64,000 bases of DNA from Pelagibius sp. Alg239-R121 (GCF_947331435.1 NZ_CAMZOF010000001.1:992001-1056000); one strand, 5' to 3'; shown: positions 8,529 through 19,141, counted from the first letter of the stretch. Translations and numbers: made by a program. Notes: a model not told the origin generated them from the sequence alone.

Positions 8529-9101
8529 TCATGCCACTTCATCTTTGCGTCGGGCAGTTTCGATGGCGTCTATGATGTGATAACCTTCACCAGAGTCGAC
8601 ACCATTGCCGAGGGAAATCGTCTTTGCCCCGTAGTCAAAGTGCAACGCACCGTAATTGGCGCTTGAAAAGAAACCTGGGAAGTTAGTGTACAAGGAAATC
8701 GCCGCATTTTGCTCAGACCACCTGAGGCGCGTGATATCCGAAAGTCGGTAACTTTTGGTTCGGGCAAAGAGCGGCGACTTGAGCGTGTGAGATATTCCTT
8801 CAGCCTCAATCGCAATAATTTCATGACCAAAAATCTTCCAAGACAAAATCGCAAAAACATAACACCACACTGCCAGCCAGAAGCACGAGAATAGTCCCAA
8901 GACTAACCCTTCGGCTGAAGCATTCAGGACACCCACGATGGCAACCAAGCCAATTGTGACGCCCCCAATCGTCCACATGCAGAACCAAATACCGAGAAAA
9001 GCGATGATGAACCAATTCCGGCGTGGGGGTATCTTTATGCAGCGCGCCTCACCGTCAATGTAGAAGGAAATACGGGACGTTTCGGGTGATTCATACTTCA
9101 A
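8529..9101 (-). CDS. Hypothetical membrane protein with two to three N-proximal helices
   Basis: Unrecognised protein of about 190 residues. It has hydrophobic segments around NWFIIAFLGIWFCMWTIGG and ALVLGLF/WLAVWCYVFAILSW-type stretches, then a soluble C-terminal ~100 residues rich in beta-strand-like sequence (SYRLSDITRLRWSEQNAAIS). This layout resembles PH-like membrane proteins, but that is a guess. The frame is open to a TTG at 9149. I prefer the TTG at 9101 because AGGAG lies five bases before it and it starts 13 nt after the upstream gene. It is probably co-expressed with the DUF1493-like gene. Confidence 0.65.
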   Translation of the reverse strand: MKYESPETSRISFYIDGEARCIKIPPRRNWFIIAFLGIWFCMWTIGGVTIGLVAIVGVLNASAEGLVLGLFSCFWLAVWCYVFAILSWKIFGHEIIAIEAEGISHTLKSPLFARTKSYRLSDITRLRWSEQNAAISLYTNFPGFFSSANYGALHFDYGAKTISLGNGVDSGEGYHIIDAIETARRKDEVA

Positions 9102-9114
9102 AATTGCTCCTGTG

Positions 9115-9456
9115 CTATCCAATGGATTCAATCCATTTTCCAGCTGCAACTATGCGTTTCAGATCTGAAATCCGCAAGGTGACGATATCCTCGGTCAAAT
9201 TCTTGCTACTGAGGACTGCTAAGAGATGGCGAATGGGGTCGTAACCCACCTCTGGACCGAAATATCGCCACCACTCAACCTCGGAGACATCAATTCCAAA
9301 GCGCTTGCCGATGGCTTCAAGCAGCTCGGCGCCGTCCAATCCTGCGACGCCTAGTTCTCGGCACAGGGTGGTTTCATCTCTAAGCCGATCGCGCTTTATC
9401 GCCAGTTCTTCAGAAATCAGCTCTAGCAGGGCTTCTTCATCGGATATCCTGTTCAA
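9115..9456 (-). CDS. DUF1493-like (acyl-carrier-protein-like) small protein
   Basis: A 113-residue protein resembling the DUF1493 family, which has an acyl-carrier-like helical fold. The N-terminal segment is helical (EEALLELISEELAIKRDRL), followed by ELGVAGLDGAELLEAIGKRF, aligned with the ACP region that normally holds the phosphopantetheine serine (D-S-L). Here the equivalent is L-D-G-A, so the modifiable serine is absent and the protein probably does not carry an acyl group. The FGIDVSEVEWWRYFGPE segment fits the family. It precedes a membrane protein gene by 13 nt. Confidence 0.68.
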   Translation of the reverse strand: MNRISDEEALLELISEELAIKRDRLRDETTLCRELGVAGLDGAELLEAIGKRFGIDVSEVEWWRYFGPEVGYDPIRHLLAVLSSKNLTEDIVTLRISDLKRIVAAGKWIESIG

Positions 9457-9688
9457 AACTTCTCCATATCACTCTTCATACCCCCACGAATGCCTGCTAT
9501 GCGCCAATCCTTTACAGTAAGACTTTTCCCGCGCGGGCGAAGTGGTTATTCTCCGGCGCCTCAATGAGAATTGCGTGAGACCTTTGCGTGCCCCGACCTG
9601 AGGTGGGTTGCCCTCTTGAGGGCTTCGGGTGCCGGGTTTCCGAGGGAGAATGGCTGGGCAACGCCTAGTCGAAGAAGGAAGAAGCACG
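9457..9688. other. leuC upstream region with a short hairpin
   Basis: About 230 nt between divergently transcribed genes. It holds GCCCTCTTGAGGGC (9610-9623), which can form a small stem-loop, and a GAAGGAAGAAG ribosome-binding region before leuC. I found no short leucine-rich leader peptide that would indicate classical attenuation, and no promoter I can place with confidence. Confidence 0.4.
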
Positions 9689-11095
<1,407 letters not shown>

Positions 11096-11129
11096 CGCGG
11101 CTAGCTGGGTAAGGAAGAAAGACGGAACC

Positions 11130-11732
11130 ATGGATAAATTCGACAAGCTGACCGGTACGGCGGCACCGCTTCCCCTGGTCAATATCGACACCGATATGAT
11201 CATCCCGAAACAGTTCCTGAAGACCATCAAGCGCACCGGTCTGCGCGAGGGTCTCTTCTATGAGCTGCGCACGGACGAGGATGGCAATGCGAAGGACTTC
11301 ATACTGGACCAGCCGGCCTATAAAGATGCGCAGATCCTGGTCGCGGGCGACAACTTCGGCTGCGGTTCGTCGCGCGAGCATGCACCCTGGGCGCTCTTGG
11401 ATGCGGGTATTCGCTGCATCATTGCACCGAGCTTCGCGGACATCTTCTACAACAACTGTTTCAAGAACGGCATTCTGCCTATCGCCCTGCCGCAGGAGCA
11501 GGTCGATCTCTTGATGGATGACGCAGGCCGTGGCGCTAATGCGGTCATTTCGGTCGACCTGGAAGCGCAGGAGATCAAGGGACCTGACGGTGGAACGATT
11601 TCCTTTGAAATCGACGCCTTCCGTAAGCATTGCCTGATGAACGGCCTGGACGACATCGGTTTGACCATGGCAAAGGGCGAAAAGATCGACAGCTTCGAGG
11701 AGCGCCGTAAGCTCTCCCAGCCCTGGGCGTAA
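11130..11732 (+). CDS. leuD: 3-isopropylmalate dehydratase small subunit
   Basis: LeuD is the swivelling small subunit of isopropylmalate isomerase. At 200 residues it matches the family length, with [20 protein letters not shown] near the N terminus, the [15 protein letters not shown] loop that contacts substrate, and the [17 protein letters not shown] core. The ATG follows GGAAGAAAGACGGA. It forms an operon with leuC; leuB starts 90 nt downstream. Confidence 0.98.
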   Translation: MDKFDKLTGTAAPLPLVNIDTDMIIPKQFLKTIKRTGLREGLFYELRTDEDGNAKDFILDQPAYKDAQILVAGDNFGCGSSREHAPWALLDAGIRCIIAPSFADIFYNNCFKNGILPIALPQEQVDLLMDDAGRGANAVISVDLEAQEIKGPDGGTISFEIDAFRKHCLMNGLDDIGLTMAKGEKIDSFEERRKLSQPWA

Positions 11733-11822
11733 ATTTCCGGACATTAAAGAACTGACGCGGTGCCGGCCCCCCTGGTCAGGCAGCGCGCGCGTATTAAGAT
11801 TCTAGCGGGGAACTTCTGAGAC

Positions 11823-12935
11823 ATGGCATCCAATAAAAAACTTCTGGTTCTTCCGGGCGACGGTATCGGTCCCGAGGTGATGCGCGAAGTGCGCCGCGTT
11901 GTGGATTGGTTTGATAAGCGTCAGGCTGTCGGCTTCGATCTTGAGGAAGATCTGGTCGGCGGTGCCGCGCTCGATGCCCATAACGTTCCCCTGACCGACG
12001 ACACTATGGAAAAGGCCATGAATGCGGACGCCGTGCTGCTGGGCGCGGTCGGCGGGCCGAAGTGGGATGATCTGGATTTCAGCATCAAGCCGGAACGCGG
12101 CCTGCTACGCCTGCGAAAGGAAATGCAGCTCTTTGCCAATCTGCGGCCGGCCCTTTGTTTCGATGCGCTGGTCGACGCCTCAACCCTGAAGTCCGAGATC
12201 GTGTCCGGCCTGGATATCATGATCGTCCGGGAACTGACCGGTGGCGTATATTTCGGTGAGCCACGCGGTATTGAGGATCTGCCTAATGGCGAGCGCCGGG
12301 GCATCAACACTCAGGTCTACACCACTTCGGAAATCAAGCGGGTCGCGGCCGTAGCCTTCGACCTTGCCCGCAAGCGCGACAACCGGGTTTGCTCGGTCGA
12401 AAAGGCCAATGTCATGGAATCCGGCGTGCTCTGGCGCGACGAAGTAACCAAGCTGCATGCCGCCGGCTATGACGATGTGGAACTGTCTCATATGTACGCG
12501 GATAACTGCTCGATGCAGCTGGTTCGTGCGCCGAAGCAGTTCGACGTCATCGTCACGGACAATCTCTTCGGCGATATGCTGTCAGATACGGCGGCCATGC
12601 TGACCGGATCGCTCGGCATGCTGCCCTCCGCGTCTCTGGGCGACGTAGACGAGAGCGGCCGCCGCAAAGCCATGTACGAACCAGTGCATGGTTCCGCCCC
12701 TGATATCGCAGGTGAGGATAAGGCAAATCCGCTGGCCACCCTGCTGAGTTTTGCCATGATGTTACGCTATTCCTTCGATCTGGGGGCCGATGCAGATCTG
12801 ATCGAAAATGCGGTTAAGCAGGTCCTGAATGATGGTCAGCGGACTGGCGATATCGTGGCTCCGGGTTCGAACCTGGTCTCAACTACGGGGATGGGCGACG
12901 CCGTGTTGGCAGCACTCGACAGCCTGGCGGCATAA
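11823..12935 (+). CDS. leuB: 3-isopropylmalate dehydrogenase
   Basis: LeuB oxidises and decarboxylates 3-isopropylmalate to 2-oxoisocaproate with NAD+. The 370-residue protein shows the N-terminal [14 protein letters not shown], the substrate-binding [20 protein letters not shown] and [14 protein letters not shown] segments, the metal/cofactor region ([20 protein letters not shown]), and the [23 protein letters not shown] loop typical of LeuB as opposed to isocitrate dehydrogenase. It completes the leuCDB cluster and is separated from leuD by 90 nt that may carry an additional promoter. Confidence 0.98.
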   Translation: MASNKKLLVLPGDGIGPEVMREVRRVVDWFDKRQAVGFDLEEDLVGGAALDAHNVPLTDDTMEKAMNADAVLLGAVGGPKWDDLDFSIKPERGLLRLRKEMQLFANLRPALCFDALVDASTLKSEIVSGLDIMIVRELTGGVYFGEPRGIEDLPNGERRGINTQVYTTSEIKRVAAVAFDLARKRDNRVCSVEKANVMESGVLWRDEVTKLHAAGYDDVELSHMYADNCSMQLVRAPKQFDVIVTDNLFGDMLSDTAAMLTGSLGMLPSASLGDVDESGRRKAMYEPVHGSAPDIAGEDKANPLATLLSFAMMLRYSFDLGADADLIENAVKQVLNDGQRTGDIVAPGSNLVSTTGMGDAVLAALDSLAA

Positions 12936-13006
12936 TGCCGGTTTGACGCCGAAGCTGTTCACGCGTAGTCTTGCTGCAGTTGCGAAGCTTGAAAGGAAAC
13001 GAAGAA

Positions 13007-13204
13007 ATGAGAAAGTCAGTTGCAGTGACTGCGGCCGCATTGACTCTTGTCGCGTTCCTGCTAGCACCTGCGGCGGTCTATGCCTGTAGCGGAATGAAAT
13101 CCGCGCAGAACGATACCCAGACCGCACAAACCCTGATTCCGACTACCACCACCAGCACTGGCTCGGCGCCGATGACTCTGAAACCGGAGACTACGGCGAA
13201 CTGA
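13007..13204 (+). CDS. Small exported protein, Thr-rich, function unknown
   Basis: A 65-residue protein with an N-terminal signal peptide (MRKSVAVTAAALTLVAFLLA followed by PAAVYAC) and a mature part rich in Thr/Ser/Ala/Gln. A cysteine follows a VYA sequence, so it could be a lipoprotein, but Tyr before the Ala is atypical for a lipobox and simple Sec cleavage after AVYA is as likely. The ATG is preceded by GAAAGGAAACGAAGAA. It is followed at once by a strong terminator, so it is the last gene of the leu transcript or a short independent unit. Confidence 0.65.
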   Translation: MRKSVAVTAAALTLVAFLLAPAAVYACSGMKSAQNDTQTAQTLIPTTTTSTGSAPMTLKPETTAN

Positions 13205-13230
13205 CGCATGCGCTTCAAGGAATGGTAACG

Positions 13231-13257
13231 GGCCGCCCTTGAGGCGGCCTTTTTTTT
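13231..13257 (+). terminator. Strong Rho-independent terminator
   Basis: A perfect 7-bp GC stem, GGCCGCC (13231-13237) and GGCGGCC (13243-13249), with a CTTGA loop, is followed by eight T residues. It ends the leu/small exported protein transcript. Confidence 0.92.
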
Positions 13258-13317
13258 GGCCCGTTGATTGAAACCGATTTGGACGGATCCAGTGGGATGA
13301 GGAATAAATACGATGAC

Positions 13318-13647
13318 CTAATCGAGATTGTAACGCGTGCGTTCGCGGCCCAGGCGGCCGGTGATGAACAGCGCGAACATGCGGAAATCGCTAATGAACG
13401 ACCACCAGGGATGGGTAAAGGTCGTCGGCGTATTCCGCTCAACCATGGCATGAGCGATCCAGGCGAAAGCATAGCCGGTTACCAGGGCAAACGGCAGGAG
13501 CCACCAATGCGTCGTGACAATGGCGATTACCAGCAGCACCAGACCCAGGCCCGTGCCGATGGCATGAAGCAACTGGGTGGTCGGTTTGCTGTGTTCGGCC
13601 AGATAGCGTGGCCAGAATGCGCGATAGTCGGGACTGCGTTCCGCCAT
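13318..13647 (-). CDS. DUF962 (Mpo1-like) membrane protein
   Basis: Small membrane protein of about 109 residues in the DUF962 family. The family includes yeast Mpo1, a dioxygenase in phytosphingosine alpha-oxidation; bacterial members are of unknown role. The recurrent features are present: FWPRYLAEHSKPTTQLLHAI, GTGLG, two hydrophobic helices, AWIAHAMVERNTP, and HPWWSFISDFRMF. Conserved histidines (LLHAIGT, WIAHAMVE, THPWW) fit a metal site. The ATG at 13647 with an upstream GTGAAG is preferred over the GTG at 13659. It is transcribed convergently with the leu terminator. Confidence 0.82.
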   Translation of the reverse strand: MAERSPDYRAFWPRYLAEHSKPTTQLLHAIGTGLGLVLLVIAIVTTHWWLLPFALVTGYAFAWIAHAMVERNTPTTFTHPWWSFISDFRMFALFITGRLGRERTRYNLD

Positions 13648-13779
13648 GGTTTTCTTCACTTTCCAGAGAGTTTTCGGGCCACGTGGCCGGTTTGTCTCTC
13701 TGGTTATCTTGCATATTTGCTCGATCCCGCTTAATTCAACGCCGGAAATCGAGATTGATCAAGTTGGTAGATATTAGAC

Positions 13780-14796
13780 ATGGCTTATAAAGTAGCGGTA
13801 GTGGGTGCAACGGGCGCCGTTGGACGGGAACTTATGACGACGCTGTCGGAGCGCAAGTTTCCCGCCTCCGAAGTGGTCGCGCTGGCTTCCGAGCGTTCCG
13901 CCGGATCCGAAGTTTCCTATGGTGAAGATCACGTTTTGAAAGTTCAGAACCTGGCCACCTTCGATTTCGCTGGTATCGATATCGTGCTGTCCTCTCCGGG
14001 TGCGAAGGTCTCCGCCGAGTATTCCCCCAAGGCCGCGCAGGCCGGTGCCGTCGTGATCGACAACACCTCGCACTTCCGTATGGATCCGGATGTTCCGCTG
14101 ATCGTGCCGGAGGTGAACCCCGAGGCGCTGGCCGGCTACACCAAGCGTAACATCATCGCCAATCCCAACTGTTCGACCATTCAGCTCGCCGTGGCTCTTA
14201 AGCCACTGCACGAACTGGCTAAGATTAAGCGGGTCGTGGTTGCGACCTATCAGGCGGTCAGTGGTGCCGGTAAGGACGGTATGGACGAACTCTTCAACCA
14301 GACCCGGGCGATCTTTGTGAACGACGCCATCAAAAAGGAACAGTTCACCAAGCAGATCGCGTTCAACGCAATTCCACATATCGATAGCTTCATGGACGAC
14401 GGCTATACGAAGGAAGAGTGGAAGATGATGGTTGAGATCAAGAAGATCCTTGATCCGGCAATCAAACTGACCTCAACCTGTGTCCGTATTCCGGTTTTCA
14501 TTGGTCACAGTGAAGCCGTGAACATGGAGTTCGAGCAACCGATTACCGTTGAACAGGCACGTCTCGCGCTCCGGGAGCAGGACGGAATCACGGTCATCGA
14601 TCATCGCCAGGATGAAGGATACGTAACGCCTGCCGAATGTGCCGGCGAGGACTCGACTTATGTCAGCCGGATTCGGACCGATCCGACCGTGGACAACGGC
14701 CTTTCCATGTGGGTCGTTTCCGACAATCTGCGCAAGGGTGCAGCGCTGAACACTGTTCAGATTGCGGAATTGCTGGTACGGGAGCACTTGAGTTAA
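13780..14796 (+). CDS. asd: Aspartate-semialdehyde dehydrogenase
   Basis: Asd reduces aspartyl phosphate to aspartate semialdehyde with NADPH, the branch point to lysine/diaminopimelate, methionine and threonine. The 338-residue protein has the NADP-binding start YKVAVVGATGAVGRELMTTL, the active-site NPNCSTIQLAVALKP with Cys131, the YQAVSGAGKDGMDEL segment, and CVRIPVFIGHSEAVNMEF with the catalytic His. It stands alone, with a promoter presumably in the 120 nt upstream. Confidence 0.98.
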   Translation: MAYKVAVVGATGAVGRELMTTLSERKFPASEVVALASERSAGSEVSYGEDHVLKVQNLATFDFAGIDIVLSSPGAKVSAEYSPKAAQAGAVVIDNTSHFRMDPDVPLIVPEVNPEALAGYTKRNIIANPNCSTIQLAVALKPLHELAKIKRVVVATYQAVSGAGKDGMDELFNQTRAIFVNDAIKKEQFTKQIAFNAIPHIDSFMDDGYTKEEWKMMVEIKKILDPAIKLTSTCVRIPVFIGHSEAVNMEFEQPITVEQARLALREQDGITVIDHRQDEGYVTPAECAGEDSTYVSRIRTDPTVDNGLSMWVVSDNLRKGAALNTVQIAELLVREHLS

Positions 14797-14915
14797 ATCG
14801 GTTTCGCCTTCACTGAGATTAGGCACGACCATGGCGGGCTGGCGGCGGCGTTACCTCATTTCCCAATTTATCTGTGACGCCGCCGGATTCGATTGTCTTT
14901 AAGAGTGGAGACTCT

Positions 14916-16325
14916 ATGGCGAGTGACATTGCGGATCAGGTAACGCCTGACCAGCTGTTTCAACGCGCGGCAGCGCTGCATCGGCAGGGTAAGATCGATC
15001 TCGCCATTATTGCCTACCGCAAGATTCTTCAGATGGCGCCCGAACACGCCGGAGTCTGGGGCAACCTGGGTGTGGCACTCCGCACCAAGGGAGACTTTCC
15101 AGCGGCTGTGATTGCTTACAAGCGTGCGCTTGAGATTGTTCCCGGCGATCCGGGGATTACCGGGAACCTGGGCAACGCACTCAAGGACATGGATCGCCTG
15201 GAAGAAGCGCTCGATGCTCATTGCAGAGCGGCTGCGGCACAAGCGGACGACTTCAACATCCGATACAACTACGGCATCGCACTGCGTGAGTCGGCGCTCT
15301 ACGAGCAATCACTGGTCGAGTTGGAGGCGGCGATCGCGCTGAAGCCCGGCGACCCACATCCTCGGTGGGACCGGGCTATTGCACTTTTGCACCTGGGCCG
15401 GTTTCGCGAAGGCTGGGCCGCCTACGAGACTCGTTGGCAGACTGGCGAGCTTCCCAAGCGGCCTGTCGCTGTGCCCCGCTGGCAGGGTGAAGGCTTCGAA
15501 GGCAAAACACTGTTGGTTTTTGCCGAGCAGGGTTTCGGCGACTCCATCCTAACCAGCCGTTTTATTCCTTTGATAAAGGAGCGTGCCGGAGAAGGCGCCG
15601 CGGCCGGCAGAGTTATCCTGGAATGCAAGGCACCGTTGCAGGACCTCTTTTCAGATATCGAGGGCATTGACCGAATGGTCGAGCCGGGCGAATCAGACGA
15701 CGATTACGACCTCGAGGTGCCGATCATGTCCCTGCCGGGGATTTTCGGGGCGTCGGATGAAAATCTGCCGCCACCACCCAATCTCCATATTCCGGACTAT
15801 GCGCGGCAGAAGGCGCAGGTGCTGCTGCGCCAGGACGCGCGTTTCAAGGTCGGGATCGTCTGGTCCGGCAGTGTAACCTTTAAAGGCAATCGCAAGCGTG
15901 CGGTCGGTGTCGAGAATTTCCTGCCCTTTGCCGAGGTATCGGGTGTGGATCTTTACGCATTGCAAAAAGGCCCAAGATCCGGGGATTTGGAAATTGCAGG
16001 CGGCGGTGCAGTCGTGACGGCAATCGGCGAGCAGCTCGACAGCTTCGCCGAAACGGCTGCTGTGCTCAATGAATTGGATCTGGTGATCATGACGGACAGT
16101 TCGGTCGCGCATCTCGCCGGGTCCCTGGGGCGTCCGGTCTGGAACCTGCTTAATAAGGCGACCTACTGGCTCTATCGGGGCGAAGATGAGACGACGCCCT
16201 GGTATCCTTCGATGAAGCTGTTCCGGCAAGACGCCGCCGGCGAGTGGGAGCCTGTGTTCGAACATGTTCGCCAGGCGTTAACTACCGCAGTCGCTGCGAA
16301 ACGCGCCGGCCGCTGGCCGGAATAA
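14916..16325 (+). CDS. TPR-repeat protein with glycosyltransferase-9-like C-terminal domain
   Basis: A 469-residue protein. The first ~190 residues are tetratricopeptide repeats (AGVWGNLGVALRTKGDFPAA and IRYNYGIALRESALYEQSLV are repeat units). The C-terminal ~270 residues resemble the heptosyltransferase/GT9 Rossmann-like fold, with LLVFAEQGFGDSILTSRFIP, VGIVWSGSVTFKGNRKRAVG and VIMTDSSVAHLAGSLGRPVW. Such proteins are frequent in Rhodospirillales and are often linked to glycan or flagellin glycosylation, but this one has no defined partner. The upstream GTG at 14874 is possible, but the ATG at 14916 has AGAGTGGAG before it. Confidence 0.82.
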   Translation: MASDIADQVTPDQLFQRAAALHRQGKIDLAIIAYRKILQMAPEHAGVWGNLGVALRTKGDFPAAVIAYKRALEIVPGDPGITGNLGNALKDMDRLEEALDAHCRAAAAQADDFNIRYNYGIALRESALYEQSLVELEAAIALKPGDPHPRWDRAIALLHLGRFREGWAAYETRWQTGELPKRPVAVPRWQGEGFEGKTLLVFAEQGFGDSILTSRFIPLIKERAGEGAAAGRVILECKAPLQDLFSDIEGIDRMVEPGESDDDYDLEVPIMSLPGIFGASDENLPPPPNLHIPDYARQKAQVLLRQDARFKVGIVWSGSVTFKGNRKRAVGVENFLPFAEVSGVDLYALQKGPRSGDLEIAGGGAVVTAIGEQLDSFAETAAVLNELDLVIMTDSSVAHLAGSLGRPVWNLLNKATYWLYRGEDETTPWYPSMKLFRQDAAGEWEPVFEHVRQALTTAVAAKRAGRWPE

Positions 16326-16337
16326 TCTCTCGCCGCT

Positions 16338-17351
16338 TTAAGCCTGCGCCAGATAGCCATCCAGACGCGCCATCAGCTTCGCCTTACGACCTTCAGAGAT
16401 GAAGGAAGCCTCGAAGGAATTGCGGGCGAGAAGTGCGAGTTCGTCCCGCGTCAAATTTAACGCGCTCTGCATCGCCTTATAATTTTGGTTCACGTAGCCA
16501 CCAAAATAAGCGGGATCGTCCGAGTTCAGGGTTGCCATCAAGCCGGCGTCCAGCATGCGGCGTAACGGGTGGTCTGCGAGGTCTTTGACCACTGCCAGAC
16601 TTAAGTTGGAGAGCGGACAGACTGTCAGCGGCATGGCTTCGTGCGCCAAACGTTCGATCAGCGCGGCATCTTCCAACGCACGGTTTCCATGGTCGATTCG
16701 ATCGACCTTCAGAAGATCCAAAGCTTCGAAAACATAATCCGGCGGTCCCTCCTCACCCGCATGGGCGACGATGCGGAAGCCTTCGTCCTTGGCCAAACTG
16801 AAAACCTGCTGGAATTTGGCCGGCGGATGCCCTTTCTCAGAAGAATCCAGGCCGAAACCGATTATCTTTTCGCGATGCCGCAATGCTATGGAAAAAGTTT
16901 CCAGGGCTTCTTCTTCGCTCAAATGACGCAAGAAACAAAGAATGAGTTCGGAGGAGATCCCCAGATCGCGCTCTGCGTCGTCCATGGCCCTTGCAATACC
17001 GTTGACCACGGTATCGAAATTAATGCCACGCACCGTGTGGGCCTGCGGGTCGAAAAAGATTTCTGTGTGGATGACGTTGTCCGCACGGGCGCGTTTCAGA
17101 TAAGCCACGGTGAGGTCATAAAAGTCCTGTTCGGTGATCAGAACTTGCGCCCCCTGATAATAGAGATTGAGGAATTCCTGCAGATTGCTGAAGCTGTAGG
17201 CGGCTTGCACTTCTTCGACAGAGGCATAGGGCAAGACAACTCTATTGCGTTCTGCCAGAGCAAACATCATATCGGGCTCAAGAGTGCCTTCGATGTGCAG
17301 ATGCAGTTCGGCCTTGGGCAGGCCGTCGATGAAGTTGTGCAGTTCCGTCAT
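16338..17351 (-). CDS. Adenine deaminase (adenosine deaminase family)
   Basis: Zn-dependent purine deaminase of 337 residues. Metal-binding His17 and His19 lie in [16 protein letters not shown], the catalytic Glu follows His in [18 protein letters not shown], and [16 protein letters not shown] holds the Asp ligands. The [14 protein letters not shown] and [15 protein letters not shown] segments match the bacterial/fungal adenine deaminase (Aah1-like, type 5) subgroup more than true adenosine deaminases, so conversion of adenine to hypoxanthine in purine salvage is the best call. The gene is convergent with the TPR protein gene. Confidence 0.88.
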   Translation of the reverse strand: MTELHNFIDGLPKAELHLHIEGTLEPDMMFALAERNRVVLPYASVEEVQAAYSFSNLQEFLNLYYQGAQVLITEQDFYDLTVAYLKRARADNVIHTEIFFDPQAHTVRGINFDTVVNGIARAMDDAERDLGISSELILCFLRHLSEEEALETFSIALRHREKIIGFGLDSSEKGHPPAKFQQVFSLAKDEGFRIVAHAGEEGPPDYVFEALDLLKVDRIDHGNRALEDAALIERLAHEAMPLTVCPLSNLSLAVVKDLADHPLRRMLDAGLMATLNSDDPAYFGGYVNQNYKAMQSALNLTRDELALLARNSFEASFISEGRKAKLMARLDGYLAQA

Positions 17352-17408
17352 GTCTGTTCTCTCTGTTCGCGCGCCTCAATCGTGTTTTGATCTAAGGGGA
17401 GCGGAAGG

Positions 17409-18293
17409 TCAATCCAGGATACGAGTAACTTCGATATGCTTTCGGCTGGGCGAGGCAATTTTGTCTTGCGCTGCGACGAGGCAGAGTTCAGCCGAACCAT
17501 TGCGTTGAGTCGTTGCTATGACCGCGTAAAGTGCCGCCGTGGCATTCTGTAGTGCCAACTCTGCGTCACCTTTACTCCGCAGGAAGCCGGCGAGGAACAG
17601 GGCAGCGAAAAGATCGCCCGTACCCTTTACGGGAGGTTCTAAGTCCAGTTTGGATGTGATGGCCAGATGGACTTCCTCGCGGGTCACGGACAGGATACCG
17701 ATGCGGTCGTTTGCGCCCGGAATGTCTGAGTTGACGGCGACCGACGTGACCACCACAGCCTTGAGCCGGTTCTGAGGATCGTTGAGTAGGCGCCGTGAGG
17801 CCGTTATCGCCGTAGCTTGGTCGCGAACATCCGATTGTGCAAGAAGACCGAGTTCGAAAAGGTTCGGTGTGATGATGTCTGCGAATTTCAATGCCTTTTC
17901 GCGCATGAAGCCGGGAATCTCCGGCTGAACATAGACCCCTGTGTCCGCATCACCCATCACCGGATCGCAGAGAAACATCGCATCAGGGTTGGCTGCTCTG
18001 ACCGCCGCAACCGTATCCAACAGAGCTTCGCCTAGTCCTGCTGTGCCCAGATAACCGGAGAGGATCGCTTCGCAGTTGCAAAGAACACCACGCCGTTCGA
18101 TGCCTTTGAGCAGGTCGGCAACCTGACAGGCGGCATAAACCTCTCCTTCCCAGTCTCCATAGCCCGGATGATTGGAGTACTGCAGGCAATGCACCGGCCA
18201 GACTTCAAAGCCCATGCGCTGCAGAGGAAAGACAGCTGCTGCATTGCCGACATGGCCGTAACAGACGTGGGATTGGACAGATAGAATTGCCAT
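17409..18293 (-). CDS. pdxY: Pyridoxal kinase PdxY
   Basis: PdxY phosphorylates pyridoxal in the vitamin B6 salvage pathway. The 294-residue ribokinase-fold protein begins MAILSVQSHVCYGHVGNAAA, with the LQYSNHPGYGDWEG substrate loop, CDPVMGDADTGVYV, ITPNLFELGLLA and the KGTGDLFAALF anion-hole motif containing the catalytic Asp. It lies 58 nt from the adenine deaminase gene on the same strand and may be co-transcribed with it. A perfect palindrome sits ~40 nt upstream of its start. Confidence 0.93.
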   Translation of the reverse strand: MAILSVQSHVCYGHVGNAAAVFPLQRMGFEVWPVHCLQYSNHPGYGDWEGEVYAACQVADLLKGIERRGVLCNCEAILSGYLGTAGLGEALLDTVAAVRAANPDAMFLCDPVMGDADTGVYVQPEIPGFMREKALKFADIITPNLFELGLLAQSDVRDQATAITASRRLLNDPQNRLKAVVVTSVAVNSDIPGANDRIGILSVTREEVHLAITSKLDLEPPVKGTGDLFAALFLAGFLRSKGDAELALQNATAALYAVIATTQRNGSAELCLVAAQDKIASPSRKHIEVTRILD

Positions 18294-18333
18294 CTGAGTT
18301 CCGTGATATCGCCAAAGCTAAAGAGGCCTAGGT

Positions 18334-18348
18334 ACTGTTTTAAACAGT
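18334..18348. promoter_or_regulatory. Perfect 15-bp palindrome upstream of pdxY
   Basis: ACTGTTT-T-AAACAGT is a perfect inverted repeat 41 nt upstream of the pdxY start, in the divergent intergenic region shared with the GbsR-type regulator gene. It has the size of a dimer-binding operator; the protein that would bind is unknown. Confidence 0.4.
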
Positions 18349-18485
18349 TTGAACAAAATAGATTAAATTTCAACTTCTTAGACGCGTAGGAGCGCGCAAA
18401 CCCGATCGATCTCGGAATTGGACAGGAACTATCAGAGGATATTGGATCTTACTGTGCCAGGCTTGGAATTGACTCTTGAGGTCGA

Positions 18486-18519
18486 TTGACTGTAAAGTAA
18501 GTTTATTCAGTAAATTCTG
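18486..18519 (+). promoter_or_regulatory. Promoter/operator of the GbsR-type regulator
   Basis: TTGACT (18486-18491) can serve as -35, with a weak -10 around 18509-18516. It overlaps CAGTAAATTCTG (18508-18519), a near-palindrome. The same sequence, read on the other strand as CAGAATTTACTG, recurs with one change (CAGAATTTTCTG) at 19099-19110 in front of the next gene. The position suits autorepression. Confidence 0.5.
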
Positions 18520-18521
18520 TC

Positions 18522-19070
18522 ATGAAAGAAATAACAGAAGAAATGAAACTAACACCAGTTATGGAAAAATATATTCTGCATTGGGGGGAGATGGGCACGC
18601 GCTGGGGCGTCAATCGCTCGGTGTCGCAGGTTCATGCTCTGCTGTATCTCCATGGCAAACCGATGTCCGCAGAAGAAATTGCCGACACCTTGAACATGGC
18701 ACGTTCTAACGTCAGTAACAGCTTAAAGGAATTACTCACCTGGGGTCTGGCCGCCCGGACTCATGTGATGGGGGATCGGCGCGATCAGTTCCTGGTTAAG
18801 GGTGAAACATGGGACATGCTGATCACTATTGTAGAGGGGCGCAAAGCACGGGAAATCGACCCAACCTTGACCATGCTCAGACAGTGTGTGGAAGAGGTGC
18901 AGAACGACCGTGAAACGCCCGAAGATGTCAAAGCCCGTATCGCCGGCATCCTGGCGTTTATGGAAACCTTGACGAGTTGGTATGAGCAGGTCAGTCGACT
19001 GCCGAAACCCGTACTCATTAAATTGTTAAAAATGGGGCGCAAGGTCTCAAAGTTCGTGATCAAAAAGTAA
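18522..19070 (+). CDS. GbsR/MarR-type transcriptional regulator
   Basis: Winged-helix regulator of 182 residues of the GbsR-like branch of MarR proteins. The diagnostic start is MEKYILHWGEMGTRWGVNRS, followed by VHALLYLHGKPMSAEEIADT and LNMARSNVSNSLKELLTWGL (the recognition helix), then a wing with THVMGDRRDQFLV. The C-terminal helix ends in basic residues (KMGRKVSKFVIKK). An alternative start is the ATG at 18543, which would give the more usual MKLTPVMEKY beginning. Operator-like sites flank the gene on both sides, so it probably regulates itself and the downstream DUF4166/epimerase pair. Confidence 0.88.
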   Translation: MKEITEEMKLTPVMEKYILHWGEMGTRWGVNRSVSQVHALLYLHGKPMSAEEIADTLNMARSNVSNSLKELLTWGLAARTHVMGDRRDQFLVKGETWDMLITIVEGRKAREIDPTLTMLRQCVEEVQNDRETPEDVKARIAGILAFMETLTSWYEQVSRLPKPVLIKLLKMGRKVSKFVIKK

Positions 19071-19086
19071 AAAATTTTATCTGATA

Positions 19087-19115
19087 TTTCTGTCTATACA
19101 GAATTTTCTGATAAT
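19087..19115 (+). promoter_or_regulatory. Promoter with operator-like palindromes before the DUF4166 gene
   Basis: Two overlapping dyads are present: TTCTGT-CTAT-ACAGAA (19088-19103) and CAGAATTTTCTG (19099-19110). GATAAT (19110-19115) is a plausible -10, with a weak -35 (TTTCTG, 19087-19092) 17 nt upstream. The second dyad matches the site in front of the regulator gene at 18508-18519 in 11 of 12 positions when read on the opposite strand. Confidence 0.55.
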
Positions 19116-19141
19116 ACAGGTAATAAAGAGAGGAGAGCGAG

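Noticed and set aside
13647-13659. GTG at 13659 as start of the DUF962 gene
   Set aside because: No ribosome-binding site at suitable distance; the ATG at 13647 has a better one.
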